Assembly (NCBI RefSeq): GCF_913020055.1
Contig: NZ_CAJWCF010000032.1
Coordinates: forward strand, 1 to 42,661
Direction of reading: 5' to 3'
Length of the DNA: 42,661 bases
Origin: an uncultured Paraglaciecola sp.
Lineage (GTDB): Bacteria; Pseudomonadota; Gammaproteobacteria; Enterobacterales; Alteromonadaceae
The position numbers were made by a program, and so were the translations under genes. Under the pieces are notes generated by a model. It made no database searches, was not told where the DNA came from, and saw only the letters and a list, made by a program, of their open reading frames with translations. Within the stretch, counting starts at the first letter, position 1, and every line of letters begins with the position of its first letter. Shown here piece by piece: positions 1 through 11,071 of this stretch.

Positions 1-26
1 AATATGACAATGTAGTGAGCTGGTAG
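1..26 (+). CDS. tusB: C-terminal end of TusB (partial)
   Basis: Only the last seven codons and a TAG stop are present, entering from the left edge. The frame starting at base 3 reads YDNVVSW and then stops. TusB, a subunit of the TusBCD sulfur-relay complex for 2-thiouridine formation in tRNA, typically ends in a tryptophan in a similar context, and tusB normally lies directly before tusE. The assignment rests on this short tail and on the neighbour, so it is an inference. The stop is five bases before the tusE start codon, which fits an operon. Confidence 0.5.
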
Positions 27-31
27 AAACA

Positions 32-370
32 ATGGATTATTATTTTGAGTTTTCAGGTAAAACGATTGCTACCGATAAAGCCGGTTATTTATTGGATGTA
101 CAAGACTGGCAGGAAGAATTAGCGCCTGAACTGGCGGCAACGGAAAACATTGAGTTAACCGATAATCACTGGGAAGTGGTGAAATTTGTGCGTCAGTTTT
201 ACCTAGAATTTAATACCAGCCCAGCGATGCGAGCTTTAGTTAAAGCCATGGCCAATGAATTTGGCCCTGAAAAAGGTAATAGCCGTTATTTGTTTAAATT
301 GTTTCCAAAAGGCCCAGCCAAACAGGCAACAAAAATAGCAGGTTTACCTAAACCTGCTAAATGTTTATAA
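32..370 (+). CDS. tusE: TusE sulfurtransferase (DsrC family)
   Basis: TusE accepts persulfide sulfur from TusBCD and passes it to MnmA for 2-thiolation of the wobble uridine in Lys, Glu and Gln tRNAs, acting in the cytoplasm. The 112-residue protein has normal DsrC/TusE length and the family layout: an N-terminal strand region, the helical stretch [16 protein letters not shown] and the conserved tail ending KPAKCL, whose penultimate Cys (residue 111) carries the persulfide. It follows the end of a likely tusB by five bases. It converges on serS with a gap of only 10 bases, and its last codons contain a hairpin that appears to serve as the serS terminator. Confidence 0.93.
   Translation: MDYYFEFSGKTIATDKAGYLLDVQDWQEELAPELAATENIELTDNHWEVVKFVRQFYLEFNTSPAMRALVKAMANEFGPEKGNSRYLFKLFPKGPAKQATKIAGLPKPAKCL
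331..358 (-). terminator. Intrinsic terminator of serS, inside the 3' end of tusE
   Basis: Bases 337-358 form a perfect inverted repeat (AGCAGGTTT / AAACCTGCT with a 4-base loop). Read leftward it is followed directly by ATTTTT, the form of a Rho-independent terminator for serS, which ends at 381. On the plus strand no comparable T-run follows. The hairpin lies in the coding region for the last residues of TusE. Confidence 0.7.
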
Positions 371-380
371 CCTTTAAAAA

Positions 381-1676
<1,296 letters not shown>

Positions 1677-1680
1677 TTAT

Positions 1681-2061
1681 CTAACCTTTAACTAATTGAG
1701 TGCCTAACCATGCCGCAAATAAACAGCACAATATATTTAATGTTACGTTAAGTGCGGCTTTAAACCACAGGCCCTGTTGAAAGAGCACTAACGTGTCTAC
1801 TGAGAATGTGGAAAATGTGGTGAGAGCACCAAGAAAACCAATTCCAACTGTTGTTCGCCATAGAGCCGTTTCTAAATGACCATGTTCCAGCAGAGAATAC
1901 AAAAAGCCTAAGAAAAATGAACCCACAACATTGACCAGAAGTGTACCAAAAGGAAAGCCTTTGCCAAACCATTGAAGCATCAGTTGCGAAAGAAAATATC
2001 GCAAACATGCGCCTGTTGCCCCTCCTAGGGCGATAAAAATATACATGTTAGCTGTATGCAT
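1681..2061 (-). CDS. crcB: CrcB/Fluc fluoride ion channel
   Basis: CrcB proteins are small inner-membrane channels that export fluoride as dual-topology dimers. The 126-residue protein has four hydrophobic segments, the N-terminal signature ALGGATGACLRY, a glycine-rich second helix (FGTLLVNVVGSFFLG) and the motif LTTFSTFSVD that contributes pore residues. It starts one base after the rarA stop and ends 10 bases before serS. An ATG five codons later is possible, but the upstream one has an AAGG about ten bases before it. No fluoride riboswitch is expected here, because the gene has no leader of its own. Confidence 0.93.
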   Translation of the reverse strand: MHTANMYIFIALGGATGACLRYFLSQLMLQWFGKGFPFGTLLVNVVGSFFLGFLYSLLEHGHLETALWRTTVGIGFLGALTTFSTFSVDTLVLFQQGLWFKAALNVTLNILCCLFAAWLGTQLVKG

Positions 2062-2062
2062 A

Positions 2063-3418
2063 CTAACTATACCTTTGTTCTGTGCTGTGCAAATCTAGAT
2101 CCTTTAAATATTTTAATTTTTCTTGGAGCTTTTTCTCTAACCCACGTGAGCTAGGTTGATAATATTGGGTATCGCGTAATTCTTCAGGAAAATAATTTTC
2201 GCCTGCTGCATAAGCATGTTCCTCATTATGGGCATAGCGGTATTCTTTACCGTACCCTAAGTCTTTCATCAGGCTAGTGGGTGCGTTTCTTAAGTGTTCT
2301 GGCACCGCACAATCAGGTGTGTCTGTTGCGTGTTTTACGGCGGCATTAAACGCCATATACACTGCATTACTTTTTGCTGTACTGGCGCAATAAAGTGTAG
2401 CTTGGGCAATCGCTCTTTCACCTTCAGATGGCCCGACACGTTGAAAAATATCCCACGCATTGAGACAAATTTGCATGGCTTTGGGATCAGCGTTACCAAT
2501 GTCTTCTGTGGCTATGGCCAACAAACGTCTGGCTACATACAGAGGATCGCAGCCAGCAACTAACATTCTTGCATACCAATACAGCGCGGCGTCGGGCGCT
2601 GAACCGCGTACCGACTTATGAAAAGCTGAAATCAAGTCGTAAAATTGATCACCATTTTTATCATACTGTGCGACCTTTTCACCAACCGCTAGTTTTACCA
2701 TATCTACGGTTAGGATTTTGTCTACTGAATCTGAGGGTAAAAAATCAGCGCTGAGCTCCAAATAATTTAACAAACGCCTCGCGTCACCTGCTGCCATATC
2801 AATCAGCATAGACTTAGCGTGCTCATCTAAGGTGATATCAGTCAGCCCTAGTCCACGTTCTTTGTCAGTTAATGCTTGTGTAATGACGTCACTCAGATCC
2901 TCTTCGCTTAAGCTTTTAAGCACATAAACCCTGGCTCTGGACAACAAAGCATTGTTTAGTTCAAAAGAAGGATTTTCGGTGGTAGCACCGATAAAAGTCA
3001 CAGTCCCATCTTCGATGTAAGGTAAAAACGCATCTTGCTGACTTTTGTTAAAACGGTGTACTTCGTCGACAAATAAAATGGTCCGTTGTTTATGTTGGCT
3101 GGCGTAATGTTTGGCGTTATCAATCGCTTGGCGAATGTCTTTAACACCGCTGCTAACCGCTGATAATCGTTCAATATGCGCTTGGCAATGGTTGGCTACT
3201 AATTCGGCTAAAGTTGTTTTGCCTGTACCTGGCGGCCCCCATAAGATCATTGAGTGGCATTGACCACGCAATAGTGCCGCTCTTAATGGTTTATCTGGAC
3301 CTATGATATGTTGCTGACCAAAATACTGTTCGATCACTTTTGGACGCATACGAGCGGCTAAAGGTGCGAATTGTGCAACCGAGTCTTGTGTGTCAGCAAA
3401 GTCAAATTCTGCGGTCAT
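2063..3418 (-). CDS. rarA: Replication-associated recombination protein A (AAA+ ATPase)
   Basis: RarA (MgsA) is a clamp-loader-related AAA+ ATPase that acts at stalled replication forks with SSB and RecA. Visible elements are Walker [10 protein letters not shown] near residue 61, Walker B FVDEVH near 117 with the adjoining RFNKSQQD, sensor 1 [10 protein letters not shown], and a C-terminal tetramerisation region with [11 protein letters not shown]. The 451-residue length is close to the E. coli protein. It lies two bases after lolA and one base before crcB, so the three genes are almost certainly co-transcribed. The lolA-rarA-serS order is the same in E. coli. Confidence 0.97.
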   Translation of the reverse strand: MTAEFDFADTQDSVAQFAPLAARMRPKVIEQYFGQQHIIGPDKPLRAALLRGQCHSMILWGPPGTGKTTLAELVANHCQAHIERLSAVSSGVKDIRQAIDNAKHYASQHKQRTILFVDEVHRFNKSQQDAFLPYIEDGTVTFIGATTENPSFELNNALLSRARVYVLKSLSEEDLSDVITQALTDKERGLGLTDITLDEHAKSMLIDMAAGDARRLLNYLELSADFLPSDSVDKILTVDMVKLAVGEKVAQYDKNGDQFYDLISAFHKSVRGSAPDAALYWYARMLVAGCDPLYVARRLLAIATEDIGNADPKAMQICLNAWDIFQRVGPSEGERAIAQATLYCASTAKSNAVYMAFNAAVKHATDTPDCAVPEHLRNAPTSLMKDLGYGKEYRYAHNEEHAYAAGENYFPEELRDTQYYQPSSRGLEKKLQEKLKYLKDLDLHSTEQRYS

Positions 3419-3420
3419 AA

Positions 3421-4050
3421 TTATCGCTGGTCGTCCAACTCGTACCCATCAGGCTTCACAAAAATAAAGGTATCTTTGGGTAATGAATTGTTTTGTTTTA
3501 TCTCAGAAAACAATAATAAACTTTTTTGTTGTTGCCCATCTACGCTTTCTAACTCAACTAAAGTGTCGCCGTTAAAAACCAAACGTAACGACTCAATCCC
3601 CCCATTTAACTCTTTCTGAGTAATGACAAATTGATTATCTGATTGACTGACTTCAAATTCTTGCCACTTACTACTGTCAGGATCCGTTAATAAAATTAAA
3701 GGGTTATTTTCAAGAGCTGAGTCTGCCCCGTAAACCACCACTTGCTCTAAAAACGGGTCAACATTCCAGATATTTGTGCCGTCAGCCAATAACACACTTT
3801 CATTCGGTTCAAACAATTCCCAATATAAATTGTTCGGTTGTTGCAACACTATTCGTCCATTGGCTTGTTGCAACACAGTGTTTTCAATATCGACCACTGT
3901 TTGCGTAAAATTGGCTTGATAGGTTTTTAATTCAGCCAACTTAACTTTCAGCTGTTGTTTTGCATCCATCTCTGTTGCTAAGGAAAATGGACTGCTCAAT
4001 AAAATTGCGATAAATAAAAATAGCGTTTTGAACTGGGTAAACTTGTTCAT
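3421..4050 (-). CDS. lolA: Outer-membrane lipoprotein carrier protein LolA
   Basis: LolA ferries lipoproteins across the periplasm from the LolCDE transporter to LolB. The 209-residue precursor begins with a basic N-terminus and a hydrophobic stretch ([15 protein letters not shown]) ending in a likely signal peptidase I site near residue 25. The mature part has LolA features such as the YQANFTQTV segment early on and the [12 protein letters not shown] segment with its conserved Trp. It sits 21 bases after ftsK and 2 bases before rarA, the usual gammaproteobacterial arrangement. Confidence 0.95.
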   Translation of the reverse strand: MNKFTQFKTLFLFIAILLSSPFSLATEMDAKQQLKVKLAELKTYQANFTQTVVDIENTVLQQANGRIVLQQPNNLYWELFEPNESVLLADGTNIWNVDPFLEQVVVYGADSALENNPLILLTDPDSSKWQEFEVSQSDNQFVITQKELNGGIESLRLVFNGDTLVELESVDGQQQKSLLLFSEIKQNNSLPKDTFIFVKPDGYELDDQR

Positions 4051-4071
4051 TAATAATTACTTCTTGTAGGG

Positions 4072-6471
4072 TTAATCTCTAGGAGCTGCAGCGGCTAATA
4101 CTTCACGATTACCATTATGCCCGGGTGAAGTTACGACGCCACTTTGTTCCATTTGTTCCACTAGTCTGGCTGCGCGATTGTAACCAATTCTGAATTTTCG
4201 CTGCACACCTGAAACGGAAGCACGTCGAGTTTCTGTGACAAAGGCTACCGCTTCATCATAAAATACGTCGTATTCTTGATCTGAGTCTTCCGGTTGTTCG
4301 CCAGGTAATAGAATTTCGGCACTGGCATCACCATTTAAGATTTCATCGATGTATTGTGGTGCACCACGTTTTTTCCAATCAGCCACAACAGCGTGCACTT
4401 CGTGATCATCAACAAATGCACCATGAATACGAGTCGGCACACCTGTACCTGGGGGTAAATACAACATGTCCCCTGCCCCTAACAAGGCTTCTGCTCCACC
4501 TTGATCGAGGATGGTCCGAGAGTCAATTTTAGAGGACACCTGAAACGCTATTCGGGTAGGAATATTAGCTTTAATCAAACCAGTAATAACATCTACAGAA
4601 GGTCTTTGTGTTGCCAACACTAAATGTATACCAGCAGCACGGGCTTTTTGTGCAATACGGGCAATCAGCTCTTCTACTTTTTTACCAACAATCATCATCA
4701 TATCGGCAAATTCATCAACGATAACCACTATGGCTGGCAGTTTTTCTAGGAAAGGCGCTTCGGTTTCCATGCTTTCTTCAAACTTCCACAATGGGTCGCG
4801 AATGGGTTCACCCGCTTCAATCGCGTTAAGCACTTTGGTGTTATAACCTTTTAGGTTTCTTACCCCAAGAGCTGACATCAATTTATAGCGACGCTCCATT
4901 TCTCCCACGCACCAACGTAACGCGTTGGCTGCTTCTTTCATGTCTGTTACTACTTCTGATAATAAGTGTGGTATGCCTTCATAAACTGACAATTCCAGCA
5001 TTTTAGGGTCGATCATGATCATACGCACATCTTCAGGCGTAGATTTGTATAACAGACTCAAGATCATCACGTTGACACCAACAGACTTACCCGAGCCTGT
5101 GGTACCTGCCACTAACAGATGCGGCATTTTTGCCAAATCTACGACTACAGGTTTACCTGAAATATCCGCACCTAAGACCATAGTTAATGGCGAATCAGAA
5201 GATTGGAATACGTCAGTGCTGATCACTTCGCTTAAACGCACCATGTCGCGTTTTTTATTTGGCAGCTCTAAACCGATAACAGATTTACCTGGTATAACTT
5301 CCACTACGCGCACGGATATAGCAGACATAGATCGCGCTAAATCTTTAGATAAGGTGGTAATTTTGCTGACTTTAACGCCCGGCGCTAAATCCATTTCAAA
5401 ACGGGTGATAACAGGACCCGGATACACACCTACCACTCGCGCTTCAATATTAAAATCGGCGAGTTTTGTTTCAAGCAAACGAGAGACAATTTCTAACTCT
5501 TCTGGTGTTATGGGATTCTTAACTTTATCCGCCCGTTCAAGTAGGTCAAAAGACGGCATAGGCCCCTGCTCTTCATCGTTCACTTCACCTGAAATAGTTT
5601 CAGCTTCTGGCTCAACGCCTGTTATGACAGGCTCTACTTTTGGTGATTTTCTTGAAAGGCTAATTTTCTTTTTCAATTCAGAAATGGAAACAGGGCTTTT
5701 CTTTTCCTCTTCTGGTTCATCAAGAATACTTTGTGGAACGGCAGGCTCTGCTGCATAGGGTTCATCACTTGTTTGTTCAAAACTGTTACTTTGCGGTTCA
5801 CTGCCCCAAAAATCATTATTAGCTGGCGCTAAAGTGGCTGGCTCAGCTTTTTTGAAAGATAGCAGAGGAATCGATGAATTTTTCAGTTTAGCCGGAGAGC
5901 GATAAATAAAACGACTGGTGAGTATCGCCAACTCACCGATTTTATCGACAATCGCCACCCACGACACACCACTTAATAAGGTAAAACCCGTACAGAAGAA
6001 ACACAGAAGTAAAAGTGTTGTACCTACCATACTAAAATAGGGGATCAGTGATGAACTTAAAACATCACCCACCATACCGCCTGAAGTGTAATTATGAATA
6101 TCTTCCATATTCAGGCTTAACAACCCAGTCGCCCCTAATACGAATAAAATAACGCCTATAAGTCTTAGCCCAATAGTTAAGTAATCTATCTCTAATAAGG
6201 TTTTGGTTTGTTGAAATAAGAACCAGCCTAAAAATGCGCAACAAAATGGCAAACTATAAGCAAAAGAACCAAGGGTAAAAAATAAGATATCGGCAAACCA
6301 TGCGCCAATTGGCCCTACCCAGTTATTGACGTCACTTTGAAGTCCAGCTTGGCTCCATCCGGGATCGGCAGGGTGAAAAGAGGCCATAGCTAACAATAGA
6401 AAAAAAGCGAAGACACAACTGATAATCATGCCAACTTCCATAATCCTTTGAATGCCTGTGAGTCGCGCCAT
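4072..6471 (-). CDS. ftsK: DNA translocase FtsK
   Basis: FtsK is the septum-anchored DNA pump that helps clear chromosomes from the division site and activates XerCD recombination at dif. The 799-residue protein has several hydrophobic segments within residues 13-167, a Pro/Glu/Ser-rich linker of only about 130 residues (roughly 190-320), and a RecA-like motor with Walker A GTTGSGKS at 456-463 and Walker [13 protein letters not shown]-terminal winged-helix gamma domain that reads KOPS sites ([23 protein letters not shown]) completes it. It is much shorter than E. coli FtsK (over 1300 residues) because of the linker, as in many other bacteria. It is followed by lolA. Confidence 0.97.
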   Translation of the reverse strand: MARLTGIQRIMEVGMIISCVFAFFLLLAMASFHPADPGWSQAGLQSDVNNWVGPIGAWFADILFFTLGSFAYSLPFCCAFLGWFLFQQTKTLLEIDYLTIGLRLIGVILFVLGATGLLSLNMEDIHNYTSGGMVGDVLSSSLIPYFSMVGTTLLLLCFFCTGFTLLSGVSWVAIVDKIGELAILTSRFIYRSPAKLKNSSIPLLSFKKAEPATLAPANNDFWGSEPQSNSFEQTSDEPYAAEPAVPQSILDEPEEEKKSPVSISELKKKISLSRKSPKVEPVITGVEPEAETISGEVNDEEQGPMPSFDLLERADKVKNPITPEELEIVSRLLETKLADFNIEARVVGVYPGPVITRFEMDLAPGVKVSKITTLSKDLARSMSAISVRVVEVIPGKSVIGLELPNKKRDMVRLSEVISTDVFQSSDSPLTMVLGADISGKPVVVDLAKMPHLLVAGTTGSGKSVGVNVMILSLLYKSTPEDVRMIMIDPKMLELSVYEGIPHLLSEVVTDMKEAANALRWCVGEMERRYKLMSALGVRNLKGYNTKVLNAIEAGEPIRDPLWKFEESMETEAPFLEKLPAIVVIVDEFADMMMIVGKKVEELIARIAQKARAAGIHLVLATQRPSVDVITGLIKANIPTRIAFQVSSKIDSRTILDQGGAEALLGAGDMLYLPPGTGVPTRIHGAFVDDHEVHAVVADWKKRGAPQYIDEILNGDASAEILLPGEQPEDSDQEYDVFYDEAVAFVTETRRASVSGVQRKFRIGYNRAARLVEQMEQSGVVTSPGHNGNREVLAAAAPRD

Positions 6472-6593
6472 ATAAATAGTTATCTTTTCTTAATTATTAT
6501 TATGCTAGAGCTATAAGATACCAGCGCAGGCAAAAAAATCCTAGTTAGCATAGGGCTTTCGCTCGGTAATTAATCAATACTGGGGCAGTAATT

Positions 6594-7079
6594 TTATTTC
6601 AAGCTAATTTTCACCTGTGTTGACTCCTTTACCTCTTCCATTACTACATAAGTTCGGGATTCACTGACGCCCGGTAGACGTAATAATGTATCGCCTAATA
6701 ACTTACGATAACTGGACATATCAGCCACCCTTGCTTTAAGTAAAAAATCGAAATTGCCTGAAACCAAATGACATTCTTGGATATCTTCATGCTTTCGAGC
6801 CGCAGCAGAAAATTCTTCAAATATATCAACTGATGTTTTAGTTAAGGTAATTTCTACAAAAACCAACATGCCGGCACCTAACATCGATGGGTCGACGCGA
6901 GCATGATACCCCTTAATATAACCTTGAGTTTCCAAGCGCTTAACTCTTTCTAAACAAGGGCTAGCACTTAGCCCCACTTTATTGGCAAGCTCTGCGTTAG
7001 TGACTTTTGAATTTTTTTGCAATTCAATAAGAATGTTTCTATCAATTCTATCAAGGTGTTTAGGCGTTTTTATAAGCAT
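6594..7079 (-). CDS. lrp: Leucine-responsive regulatory protein Lrp
   Basis: Lrp is a global regulator of amino-acid metabolism that binds DNA as octamers and hexadecamers and responds to leucine or alanine. The 161-residue protein has the N-terminal AsnC-type helix-turn-helix (LDRIDRNILIELQ, then VGLSASPCLERVKRLE) and the C-terminal RAM domain (IQECHLVSGNFDFLLKARV, LLRLPGVSESRTYVVMEEVK). These segments are close to E. coli Lrp itself, not just to the wider AsnC family. It stands upstream of ftsK as in E. coli and diverges from alanine dehydrogenase. An Lrp-like site overlaps its predicted -10 box, suggesting autoregulation. Confidence 0.93.
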   Translation of the reverse strand: MLIKTPKHLDRIDRNILIELQKNSKVTNAELANKVGLSASPCLERVKRLETQGYIKGYHARVDPSMLGAGMLVFVEITLTKTSVDIFEEFSAAARKHEDIQECHLVSGNFDFLLKARVADMSSYRKLLGDTLLRLPGVSESRTYVVMEEVKESTQVKISLK

Positions 7080-7106
7080 AGAATATTCCGACGAATGAGT
7101 AATCTA

Positions 7107-7121
7107 CAAAATATTATACTT
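7107..7121. promoter_or_regulatory. Candidate Lrp binding site
   Basis: The 15 bases CAAAATATTATACTT agree with the E. coli Lrp consensus YAGHAWATTWTDCTR at 13 of 15 positions by my own alignment. The site lies in the lrp-ald divergent region and covers the predicted lrp -10 hexamer. AT-rich DNA can match this degenerate consensus by chance, so the call is moderate. Confidence 0.45.
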
Positions 7122-7141
7122 TTGAAAGACTAAATACCCAA
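7113..7141 (-). promoter_or_regulatory. Predicted lrp promoter
   Basis: Read leftward, TTGGGT (7136-7141) and a perfect TATAAT (7113-7118) are 17 bases apart. This is a good sigma-70 layout with a weak -35 hexamer, giving a leader of about 30 bases before the lrp ATG. Confidence 0.55.
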
Positions 7142-7205
7142 CAACTTACTTTAAATATTCACCTATACTTTTTTGCCTAAAATATCCCTATCGCTGGAGC
7201 AAATT

Positions 7206-8339
7206 ATGTTAATCGGTGTACCAAAAGAAATTAAGAACCATGAATATAGAGTCGGTTTGACCCCAGCAGCGGTCAAAGAGTTTGTACATCACTCACACCA
7301 AGTATGGGTAGAAACTCAAGCAGGACATTCTATAGGCTTTACCGATGAGCAATATATTGCATCCGGTGCAGAGATAATTGACAGCGCAGAAAAAATATTT
7401 GCCAAGGCGGATATGATTGTAAAGGTCAAAGAGCCTCAGCCAAATGAATGTAAGATGTTACGTCCAGGTCAAACTTTATATACTTATCTGCATTTAGCAC
7501 CCGATCCAGTACAAACTCAGTTATTAGTTGAGTCAGGCGCAACCTGTATTGCCTATGAAACTGTGACAGACAATAGAAACACCTTACCGCTTTTAGCGCC
7601 TATGAGTGAAGTGGCAGGAAGAATGTCGGTGCAAGCCGGTGCGCATTATTTAGAAAAAGCCCAAGGTGGTAGCGGTACGTTATTAGGCGGCGTACCCGGT
7701 GTAGCCCCCGGTAAAGTGTTAGTCATTGGTGGTGGTGTAGTAGGTTTGAATGCCGCTAAAATGGCAATGGGCTTAGGCGCTGATGTCACCATACTTGATC
7801 GCTCTTTAAATAGATTACGCGAATTAGATGATATCTTTGAAGGTCGTTTAGCCACCGTATTCTCAACGGCAGAAGCCATTGAATATTATTCATCTAGAGC
7901 AGACTTAGTTGTGGGTGCCGTTTTAGTCCCTGGCGCTGCCGCACCTAAATTACTCAACCGAGAACATATCAAAAATATGAAACCTGGCTCTGTGTTAGTA
8001 GACGTTGCTATAGATCAAGGTGGATGTTTTGAAACATCAAAGGCCACAACTCACCAAGATCCGGTGTATATCATTGATGACGTAGTACATTATTGTGTAG
8101 CCAATATGCCAGGTGGTGTGGCCCGTACATCCACTATGGCACTGAATAATGCAACTTTGCCCTTTGGACTTGCTTTAGCCAATAAAGGCCCGAAACAAGC
8201 CATGTTAGATGACCCACATTTATTAAATGGTTTAAATGTTCATCAAGGTAAAGTCACGTATAAAGCGGTTGTAGATGCGTTAGGTAAAGAGCTTAACCTT
8301 GAATATTTAGACGCTAAAACGGCGTTAGAAACACTGTAG
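7206..8339 (+). CDS. ald: Alanine dehydrogenase
   Basis: Ald reversibly converts L-alanine, NAD+ and water to pyruvate, ammonium and NADH. The protein begins [17 protein letters not shown], the family start, and carries the NAD-binding glycine motif [12 protein letters not shown] and the late motif [14 protein letters not shown] chose the ATG at 7206 because GGAG lies six bases upstream and it gives 377 residues, close to the usual 370-375; an in-frame ATG 11 codons earlier would add an atypical extension. It diverges from lrp, and Lrp-type control of ald is known in other bacteria. A possible -10 (TATACT, 7164-7169) lacks a good -35, as expected for an activated promoter. It converges on pyrF with two bases between. 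Confidence 0.97.
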   Translation: MLIGVPKEIKNHEYRVGLTPAAVKEFVHHSHQVWVETQAGHSIGFTDEQYIASGAEIIDSAEKIFAKADMIVKVKEPQPNECKMLRPGQTLYTYLHLAPDPVQTQLLVESGATCIAYETVTDNRNTLPLLAPMSEVAGRMSVQAGAHYLEKAQGGSGTLLGGVPGVAPGKVLVIGGGVVGLNAAKMAMGLGADVTILDRSLNRLRELDDIFEGRLATVFSTAEAIEYYSSRADLVVGAVLVPGAAAPKLLNREHIKNMKPGSVLVDVAIDQGGCFETSKATTHQDPVYIIDDVVHYCVANMPGGVARTSTMALNNATLPFGLALANKGPKQAMLDDPHLLNGLNVHQGKVTYKAVVDALGKELNLEYLDAKTALETL

Positions 8340-8341
8340 TA

Positions 8342-9049
8342 TTAGCTAATAGTGGCATTGATCTGAATTAAGGTCTTGAGAGGGTCGGCTGATTGAGTAA
8401 TCGGTCGACCAATAACCAAGTAATCAGAACCCGCTTGAATTGCCTGTTTAGGCGTCATTACACGCATTTGGTCGCCTTTGCTTGATCCTTCAGGGCGAAT
8501 TCCAGGTGTGACTAGCTGAAAATCTTTGGCAATATTTGATTTGAGTAATGTCGACTCTTGCGCCGAACACACTACTCCGTCCAAACCACAATCATGTGTC
8601 AATTTAGCTAACTTCAACACGTGTTCTTCTGGTGTGGAATTAATACCGATAGCCGTTAATTGTTGTTGATCCATACTAGTTAAAACTGTGACAGCAATCA
8701 GTAAAGGTCTGTTAGTCGTATACTTATCAAGACTTTCTCTGGCATATTCCATCATTTTTGGACCACCTGATGCATGCACATTGACCATCCACACACCTAA
8801 ATCAGCAGCGGCTTGGCAAGCCTTAGCGACAGTATTAGGAATATCGTGAAATTTTAAGTCTAGAAAAACATCATAATTTTTATCAACTAGAGACCTTACA
8901 AAACTAGGGCCAAAATGCGTGAACATTTCCTTGCCCACTTTTAGTTTGCACATTGTTGGGTCAAGCTTATCAACAAACGCATCGGCCTTATTCTGTTGAT
9001 CAAAATCAAGCGCTACTACAACTTTAGGATCTCTTTTAATATTTATCAC
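8342..9049 (-). CDS. pyrF: Orotidine 5'-phosphate decarboxylase
   Basis: PyrF performs the last step of UMP synthesis, decarboxylating OMP. The 235-residue TIM-barrel protein shows the catalytic [11 protein letters not shown] motif (Asp-Lys-x-x-Asp), an N-terminal VVALDF strand and the phosphate-binding end VTPGIRPEG followed by YLVIGRPIT. The start codon is GTG, preceded by GGGAG that overlaps the end of lapB, whose stop lies one base upstream. The two genes are therefore tightly coupled, the same lapAB-pyrF order as E. coli. Confidence 0.97.
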   Translation of the reverse strand: MINIKRDPKVVVALDFDQQNKADAFVDKLDPTMCKLKVGKEMFTHFGPSFVRSLVDKNYDVFLDLKFHDIPNTVAKACQAAADLGVWMVNVHASGGPKMMEYARESLDKYTTNRPLLIAVTVLTSMDQQQLTAIGINSTPEEHVLKLAKLTHDCGLDGVVCSAQESTLLKSNIAKDFQLVTPGIRPEGSSKGDQMRVMTPKQAIQAGSDYLVIGRPITQSADPLKTLIQINATIS

Positions 9050-9050
9050 A

Positions 9051-10220
9051 CTACTCCCCGTCTAGGCCTTTAATTGGTTTAACCACACCCCATTTTTTGC
9101 ATGAAGGACATAACCAGTGAATTTTGCTACCAGCAAACCCACAGCTATGACATTTATACTTAGGCCGTTGTTCTATTTGCTCTTCTACTAATTCTTTTAG
9201 CAATACCAAACTATTAGTCGATTGCTCATGATCTTGTAAATCAATGTAAAGTCCCATTAAGGTTTTGAATCCTTTCATGGTGGGATGTTTCTTTAGTTGT
9301 TCTAGTAATACTTGTGCGGCATTTTCTGCTTCGCCATCTTTAGCCATAAGTTTAACTTTAGCCAAGTAGGCAGTCGCACATTGCTGCCAGTATTCATCCA
9401 ATACTTTATTCAGTTTTACATCGTCATTTAACCGCTCAGCACACTCTTCGATTAGAGGAATAGCCTCACTTAACCAACTCACGTCTCGGCTAGGAATTTC
9501 ACTCAAACAATCAATAGCGTCACTATATTTTTGTTGTTGCATAGCAATTTCACCTAACAAAAGCCAAGGACGAACCGCTTTTTCATCGGCAACCACTGCT
9601 TTTTTAAGGTTTGCTTCTGCTTCAATCAGGTTATTGTCTTTAATCTCAATACAGGCTTGTTCACAGTAAAAGTGTGCGACTCTATTACATAACTCATCAC
9701 TGTCACCGCCTGCACCAATCATTTGTTCTGCTAGTTCAATCGCTCTTTTCCACTCTTTGGTGGTTTGATAAATATTGAATAGTTGGACTTGTGCATTTAA
9801 GAAATGTTTTTGGCTATTTAATAACTGTAAAAAGGCATTTTCTGCACGTTCTAAAAAACCAGCCAAAATATAATCTCGACCTAATTCATATAACGCAGAT
9901 TCTCTTTGTAGCGCTGAGATTTGTTCTTTACTGACTAAGTTTTGATGCACTCTAATAGCGCGATCTAGCTCACCTCTGTGCCTGAAAAACTTGCCCATTG
10001 CGATATGGGTTTCAACCGTATCACTATCTAAATCGATCATTTTAATCAGTGTATCAACCGCTTTATCGGGCTCATCTGAAAGAAGGAAATTTAGCCCTCT
10101 ATAATAATGTTTGGCTAAGATACTTGAATGTCGCTGTTGTGCCTGACGAGCACTGTTTCGACCCATCACCCAACCATATCCGGCGGCAACTGGGAGTAAT
10201 AGAAAGAGGAGTTCTAACAT
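9051..10220 (-). CDS. lapB: Lipopolysaccharide assembly protein B (LapB/YciM)
   Basis: LapB is an inner-membrane-anchored TPR protein that controls LPS synthesis by presenting LpxC to the protease FtsH. The 389-residue protein has a single N-terminal membrane segment ([17 protein letters not shown]), a run of TPR-like helices from about residue 45 to 340, and a C-terminal rubredoxin-type metal site with two Cys pairs (CHSCGF and CPSCKKWG). The start codon overlaps the lapA stop by one base (TAATG), and pyrF follows at once. Length and domain order match E. coli LapB. Confidence 0.95.
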   Translation of the reverse strand: MLELLFLLLPVAAGYGWVMGRNSARQAQQRHSSILAKHYYRGLNFLLSDEPDKAVDTLIKMIDLDSDTVETHIAMGKFFRHRGELDRAIRVHQNLVSKEQISALQRESALYELGRDYILAGFLERAENAFLQLLNSQKHFLNAQVQLFNIYQTTKEWKRAIELAEQMIGAGGDSDELCNRVAHFYCEQACIEIKDNNLIEAEANLKKAVVADEKAVRPWLLLGEIAMQQQKYSDAIDCLSEIPSRDVSWLSEAIPLIEECAERLNDDVKLNKVLDEYWQQCATAYLAKVKLMAKDGEAENAAQVLLEQLKKHPTMKGFKTLMGLYIDLQDHEQSTNSLVLLKELVEEQIEQRPKYKCHSCGFAGSKIHWLCPSCKKWGVVKPIKGLDGE

Positions 10221-10492
10221 TATGAAACGTTAGCGGGCATTGAGAGTTTTTTATTTTTGCGCTCTAAGCTACTTATACGCCATTTTAATCGCAAGATATA
10301 ACCGATAATTAGCAACACGGAGAATAAAACGCCTAAAGAGAATGTTATGGCCAATAATACTGACATACGCATGTCTGTTTCGGCCAATATATAGTTGATA
10401 GACACTAAATGACTATTCTGTGAACCGATAAACCCAGCGATAATAAGCGTTAACAATACAAAGAGTAATAACAATAATCCTTTAACTTTCAT
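10220..10492 (-). CDS. lapA: Lipopolysaccharide assembly protein A (LapA/YciS)
   Basis: LapA is a small inner-membrane protein that works with LapB. The 90-residue protein has two hydrophobic segments (about residues 3-22 and 43-67) separated by the conserved QNSHLVSINYILAET stretch, then a basic, coiled-coil-prone C-terminus. A GGGGG tract a few bases before the ATG is a likely ribosome site. It shares TAATG with lapB. A terminator separates it from ihfB, so lapA-lapB-pyrF probably has its own promoter within 10493-10613; I cannot place that promoter with confidence. Confidence 0.9.
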   Translation of the reverse strand: MKVKGLLLLLFVLLTLIIAGFIGSQNSHLVSINYILAETDMRMSVLLAITFSLGVLFSVLLIIGYILRLKWRISSLERKNKKLSMPANVS

Positions 10493-10613
10493 TTCGCCCC
10501 CTTTGGGTTTTCTAATCTAACATGGCATTGATGGCTAGTTTGGTTTCGACTACTACTTTGATTATTCAATGTGGTCTACAAAATGAAGTGATAGAACATT
10601 GTGTAACTCTAAC

Positions 10614-10645
10614 AAAAACGGCACCCTAATTGGAGTGCCGTTTTT
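10614..10645 (-). terminator. Terminator after ihfB
   Basis: AAAAACGGCAC and GTGCCGTTTTT form an 11-base stem around a 10-base interior. Read leftward from ihfB (which ends at 10665) the stem ends in TTTTTGTT, a normal Rho-independent terminator. The A/T tails make it symmetrical. Confidence 0.85.
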
Positions 10646-10664
10646 AAAAAATATTACCAAAAAA

Positions 10665-10955
10665 TCAACTAACTAAACTCTCGTTGACCCTTTCACGTAA
10701 TTCCTTACCTGGTTTAAAATGTGGAACGTATTTACCATCAAGCTTCACAGTTTCACCGGTTTTCGGATTACGACCAACGCGTGGTGCACGATAATGCAAA
10801 GAAAAACTACCAAAACCTCTAATTTCGATACGTTCACCTTTTTGTAAGGTTTGCGCCATCTGTTCTAGCATTTCTTTTATCGATGATTCCACGTCTTTGG
10901 CTGGAACCTGACGCATTTTATCGGCCAGTCTTTCTATAAGTTCTGACTTAGTCAT
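10665..10955 (-). CDS. ihfB: Integration host factor beta subunit
   Basis: IhfB pairs with IhfA to form the sequence-specific DNA-bending protein IHF. The 96-residue product has the HU/IHF fold: [13 protein letters not shown] at the start, [15 protein letters not shown], then the DNA-intercalating arm with GRNPKTGE, and a C-terminal [14 protein letters not shown] chose the ATG at 10955 because GGAGAG lies seven bases upstream and the length fits the family (94-95 in E. coli); a longer frame would need a TTG without a ribosome site. It follows rpsA, as in E. coli, but has a near-consensus promoter of its own. Confidence 0.97.
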   Translation of the reverse strand: MTKSELIERLADKMRQVPAKDVESSIKEMLEQMAQTLQKGERIEIRGFGSFSLHYRAPRVGRNPKTGETVKLDGKYVPHFKPGKELRERVNESLVS

Positions 10956-10994
10956 TAGTAAACTCTCCGTCAATCAAAAAAGCTGTTAGTACCG

Positions 10995-11022
10995 ATAATA
11001 AGCGCGTTAAGTTATTTGTCAA
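10995..11022 (-). promoter_or_regulatory. Predicted ihfB promoter
   Basis: Read leftward, a perfect TTGACA (11017-11022) and TATTAT (10995-11000, five of six) are 16 bases apart, about 40 bases before the ihfB start. An 11-base imperfect inverted repeat (11000-11010 and 11047-11057, one mismatch that can pair as G-U) brackets the -35 region. Confidence 0.7.
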
Positions 11023-11071
11023 AACTATTCATGTTTCAAAAAATAATTAACACGCTTGCTTATGACGTCAA

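Noticed and set aside
2062-2063. Fluoride riboswitch before crcB
   Set aside because: crcB begins one base after rarA and has no leader, so a riboswitch cannot fit.
5015-5758. Long open frame (247 codons) on the plus strand within ftsK
   Set aside because: It is antisense to the FtsK linker and motor region, has low-complexity Ser/Thr-rich composition, no ribosome site and no recognisable domain. It is a shadow of ftsK codon usage.
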